DNA from: Anaerolineae bacterium
GTDB lineage: Bacteria > Chloroflexota > Anaerolineae > Anaerolineales > Villigracilaceae
NCBI GenBank assembly: GCA_003141915.1
Contig: PLNY01000429.1
Span: 1 to 8,076, forward strand
DNA length: 8,076 nucleotides
Reading direction: 5' to 3'
The notes under the pieces are model-generated. The model was not told where the DNA came from. It made no database searches and saw only the letters and a list, made by a program, of their open reading frames with translations. A program made the translations under genes and the position numbers. This document shows, in pieces, positions 6,548 to 8,076 of the stretch (positions are counted from its first letter, which is position 1; each line of letters begins with the position of its first letter).

Positions 6548-7900
6548 ATGAGAGAGAAGCTCGCGCAAATATTTCGATTCAGACCAGGCGAATTAGGCCT
6601 GGTTTTTGCGTTGGGCGCTATTCTCTTTGTAAACTATGCAGCCATGGGGGTGACTAAGGTTATTTCGGTAAGCGGCTTCCTGAGTCAGGTCAAAGACCAA
6701 TATATTTTGCTGGTTTGGGCCGTGGATATGATCCTGCTGATCCTTGCCACCGGCCTGCAATCGCTGGTGATTGACCGGTTCGACCGCGTCAAACTAATAA
6801 TGGTGGTCCTGCTTGTCTTTACGGGACTTTATGCAATCCTGCCTTTGGCCTTTCTCTTTAAATCCTTTCCCCTGTCTATTGCTTATAGTCTCATCTATCT
6901 ACTCAACGATCAGCAATGGCGATTCTTTCCGGTCGTCTTTTGGATCCTTGTCAACGATATTTTTGATCCCGCTGCGGGGCGGCGGCTTTTGCCTGTGATC
7001 GGTACCTTTGCCTTCGTTGGGACAATCATCGGACTCGGCGTTGCCTCGGTGGATGCCAGCGCGCATTTTGGCGCGGTCAAGTTGTTATATTTCAACGCGA
7101 TCATTTTTTTTGCGGGCTTTGTCATTGCAACTTTTAGCCTTCGCAAAGTGCATATTATCAGTGCCACGCGCACGGCTACGGCTGTTTCAATGAAGGAGAC
7201 TTTTACTGAAGGCTGGAATTTCATCAAGACTATTCCAGCTTTTGCTTATCTGGCGTTAGGGATGTTGACAACCGGCGCGGTGATGACCGTGCTGCTGTAT
7301 GGCGCGCTCTCGGACGCCGAGCTGAGTTTAGGAAACGGTTTCCAAGCTTTTTACGCCAACTATAATTTATTGATCGCCATCGGCTCGATCCTCCTCCAGG
7401 CTTTGGCCGGACGCATCATCGAGAAGCTGAGCCTCAAAAACAGCTTCCTCATCCAACCTTTGGTAATGCTGGCTGGCGCAATGTTGACCTTCTTCGTGCC
7501 CGGCTATCTGAGCAGCGCGACCGCCCAAGGCGTGGCGCGTAGTTCGTACGACACCATTGATTCATCGAACCGGAAGGCGTTCGAGGCTTTGGTTCCCAAT
7601 GAAAAGCGCGGGCGTGTCAGCATGTTCATTGATAGTTATCTTCCATCGCTTGGGACCATTATCGGAAGCTTGATTACGTTTGGGATCATCGCGGCCGGCA
7701 TCGGCTTGGGATTGAAGCGAGATCTATATTCCCTCGTCTATCTGGGCTTGGGCATTTTGCTGGCGCTGGTTGCAGTCTGGTCGGCCTTTCGCGTCCGCAA
7801 GACATACGACCAGAGTATGTTGAGCTGGCAGTTAAAACGTCGGACGCGTGGTTCGTCGGGCGTTTTGGATAAACTCGATTTTTTGGATGGAGAAAAATAA
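6548..7900 (+). CDS. Major-facilitator-fold membrane protein, nucleotide-transporter (Npt/Tlc)-like
   Basis: This 450-residue integral membrane protein has about 12 hydrophobic helices (roughly residues 15-35, 51-74, 83-103, 107-119, 125-138, 148-167, 178-198, 231-251, 270-288, 300-318, 366-388, 394-414) and a basic C-terminal tail (416-434). The general pattern resembles proteins with the major facilitator fold that are grouped with ATP/ADP translocases: FWILVNDIFDPAAGRRLLPVIG (131-152) after helix 4-5, and RKAFEALVPNEKRGRVSMFIDS (342-363) before the last helix pair. The resemblance is recalled, not computed, and no substrate can be named; a general MFS permease is the alternative. The start at 6548 has only a weak GAGAG seven bases upstream (6535-6540), but the first helix begins soon after it and the upstream region looks like a promoter. 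The gene is separated from kdpE by 204 nt, so it is probably not part of the kdp response. Its stop overlaps the next start as TAATG. Confidence 0.78.
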   Translation: MREKLAQIFRFRPGELGLVFALGAILFVNYAAMGVTKVISVSGFLSQVKDQYILLVWAVDMILLILATGLQSLVIDRFDRVKLIMVVLLVFTGLYAILPLAFLFKSFPLSIAYSLIYLLNDQQWRFFPVVFWILVNDIFDPAAGRRLLPVIGTFAFVGTIIGLGVASVDASAHFGAVKLLYFNAIIFFAGFVIATFSLRKVHIISATRTATAVSMKETFTEGWNFIKTIPAFAYLALGMLTTGAVMTVLLYGALSDAELSLGNGFQAFYANYNLLIAIGSILLQALAGRIIEKLSLKNSFLIQPLVMLAGAMLTFFVPGYLSSATAQGVARSSYDTIDSSNRKAFEALVPNEKRGRVSMFIDSYLPSLGTIIGSLITFGIIAAGIGLGLKRDLYSLVYLGLGILLALVAVWSAFRVRKTYDQSMLSWQLKRRTRGSSGVLDKLDFLDGEK

Positions 7901-8076
7901 TGCCTGCGCGCCTGGTGATGCATGATGGCCCGGCTTCTATTTGGGAACTGATCGGTTCGGATGATCCCGCGCGCGTGAATGCAATGCTCGAGTTATACGC
8001 CAGGCTTTTTCCGCAGTACGCGCATTACGTCCCGCGCATGAGGCGACGGGCGGTTTTAAGCGAACAGCATCGGGCC
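7900..8076 (+). CDS. Unidentified protein, 3' partial (possibly an acetyltransferase-like protein)
   Basis: An open frame starts at the ATG overlapping the transporter stop by one base (TAATG) and remains open for 59 codons to the window edge. GGAG (7889-7892) lies seven bases upstream, a good ribosome binding site. The visible part is soluble, without a signal peptide or membrane helix. After a hydrophobic and acidic opening it has SIWELIGSDDPARVNAMLEL, then a segment with ARLFPQYAHYVPRMRRRA (37-54), rich in Arg and aromatic residues. This opening faintly recalls the first helices of GNAT acetyltransferases, but no acetyl-CoA motif falls inside the window, so I do not assign a function. The overlap implies coupled expression with the upstream transporter. 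The frame is credible because of its coupling, ribosome binding site and compositional similarity to its neighbours. Confidence 0.7.
   Translation, partial: MPARLVMHDGPASIWELIGSDDPARVNAMLELYARLFPQYAHYVPRMRRRAVLSEQHRA

Noticed and set aside
1..8076. CRISPR arrays, insertion sequences, integrase genes or long direct repeats
   Set aside because: I saw no regularly spaced repeats, transposase or integrase motifs, or terminal inverted repeats; the window is densely filled with chromosomal genes.

Overview
The window carries most of a kdp high-affinity potassium uptake operon, followed by a second transcription unit that runs off the right edge. All genes lie on the + strand. Protein sequences and gene layout look like a free-living, non-enterobacterial lineage. 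My tentative guess is Chloroflexota (Anaerolineae-like), but that rests on general resemblance only and no marker gene is present to settle it.

Region 1 (1-6343), kdp operon: the C-terminal three quarters of kdpB (the ATPase; its 5' end and presumably kdpA lie outside the window), a small membrane gene encoding only the input half of a KdpD (DUF4118 four-helix membrane domain plus GAF domain, no kinase), then kdpC, full-length kdpD and kdpE. The gaps are 24, 36, 5 and 2 nt, so this is almost certainly one transcript. KdpB hydrolyses ATP and KdpC is its accessory subunit. KdpD is the membrane sensor kinase and KdpE the DNA-binding response regulator that normally activates the operon. The small DUF4118-GAF gene, inserted between the two pump subunits kdpB and kdpC, is the least ordinary element. 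It resembles residues of about 430-652 of the neighbouring KdpD, ends just where KdpD's kinase would begin, and has its own good ribosome binding site.

Region 2 (6344-6547), 204 nt without a gene: a perfect 7-bp hairpin overlaps the kdpE stop codon. On the minus strand there is a tRNA-like relic with a consensus T-arm and a nearly complete acceptor stem. A cluster of sigma70-like -10 boxes probably drives the next gene.

Region 3 (6548-8076): a roughly 12-helix membrane protein that looks like a divergent member of the nucleotide-transporter (Npt/Tlc)-like branch of the major facilitator fold. It is translationally coupled (TAATG) to the start of an unrecognised soluble protein that is cut by the window edge.

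The most noteworthy observations are the kinase-less KdpD-like protein inside the pump operon, a near match to the reported cyclic-di-AMP-binding pattern in the KdpD universal-stress domain, conservation of the KdpB inhibitory serine alongside the KdpD Walker A motif, and the tRNA relic.
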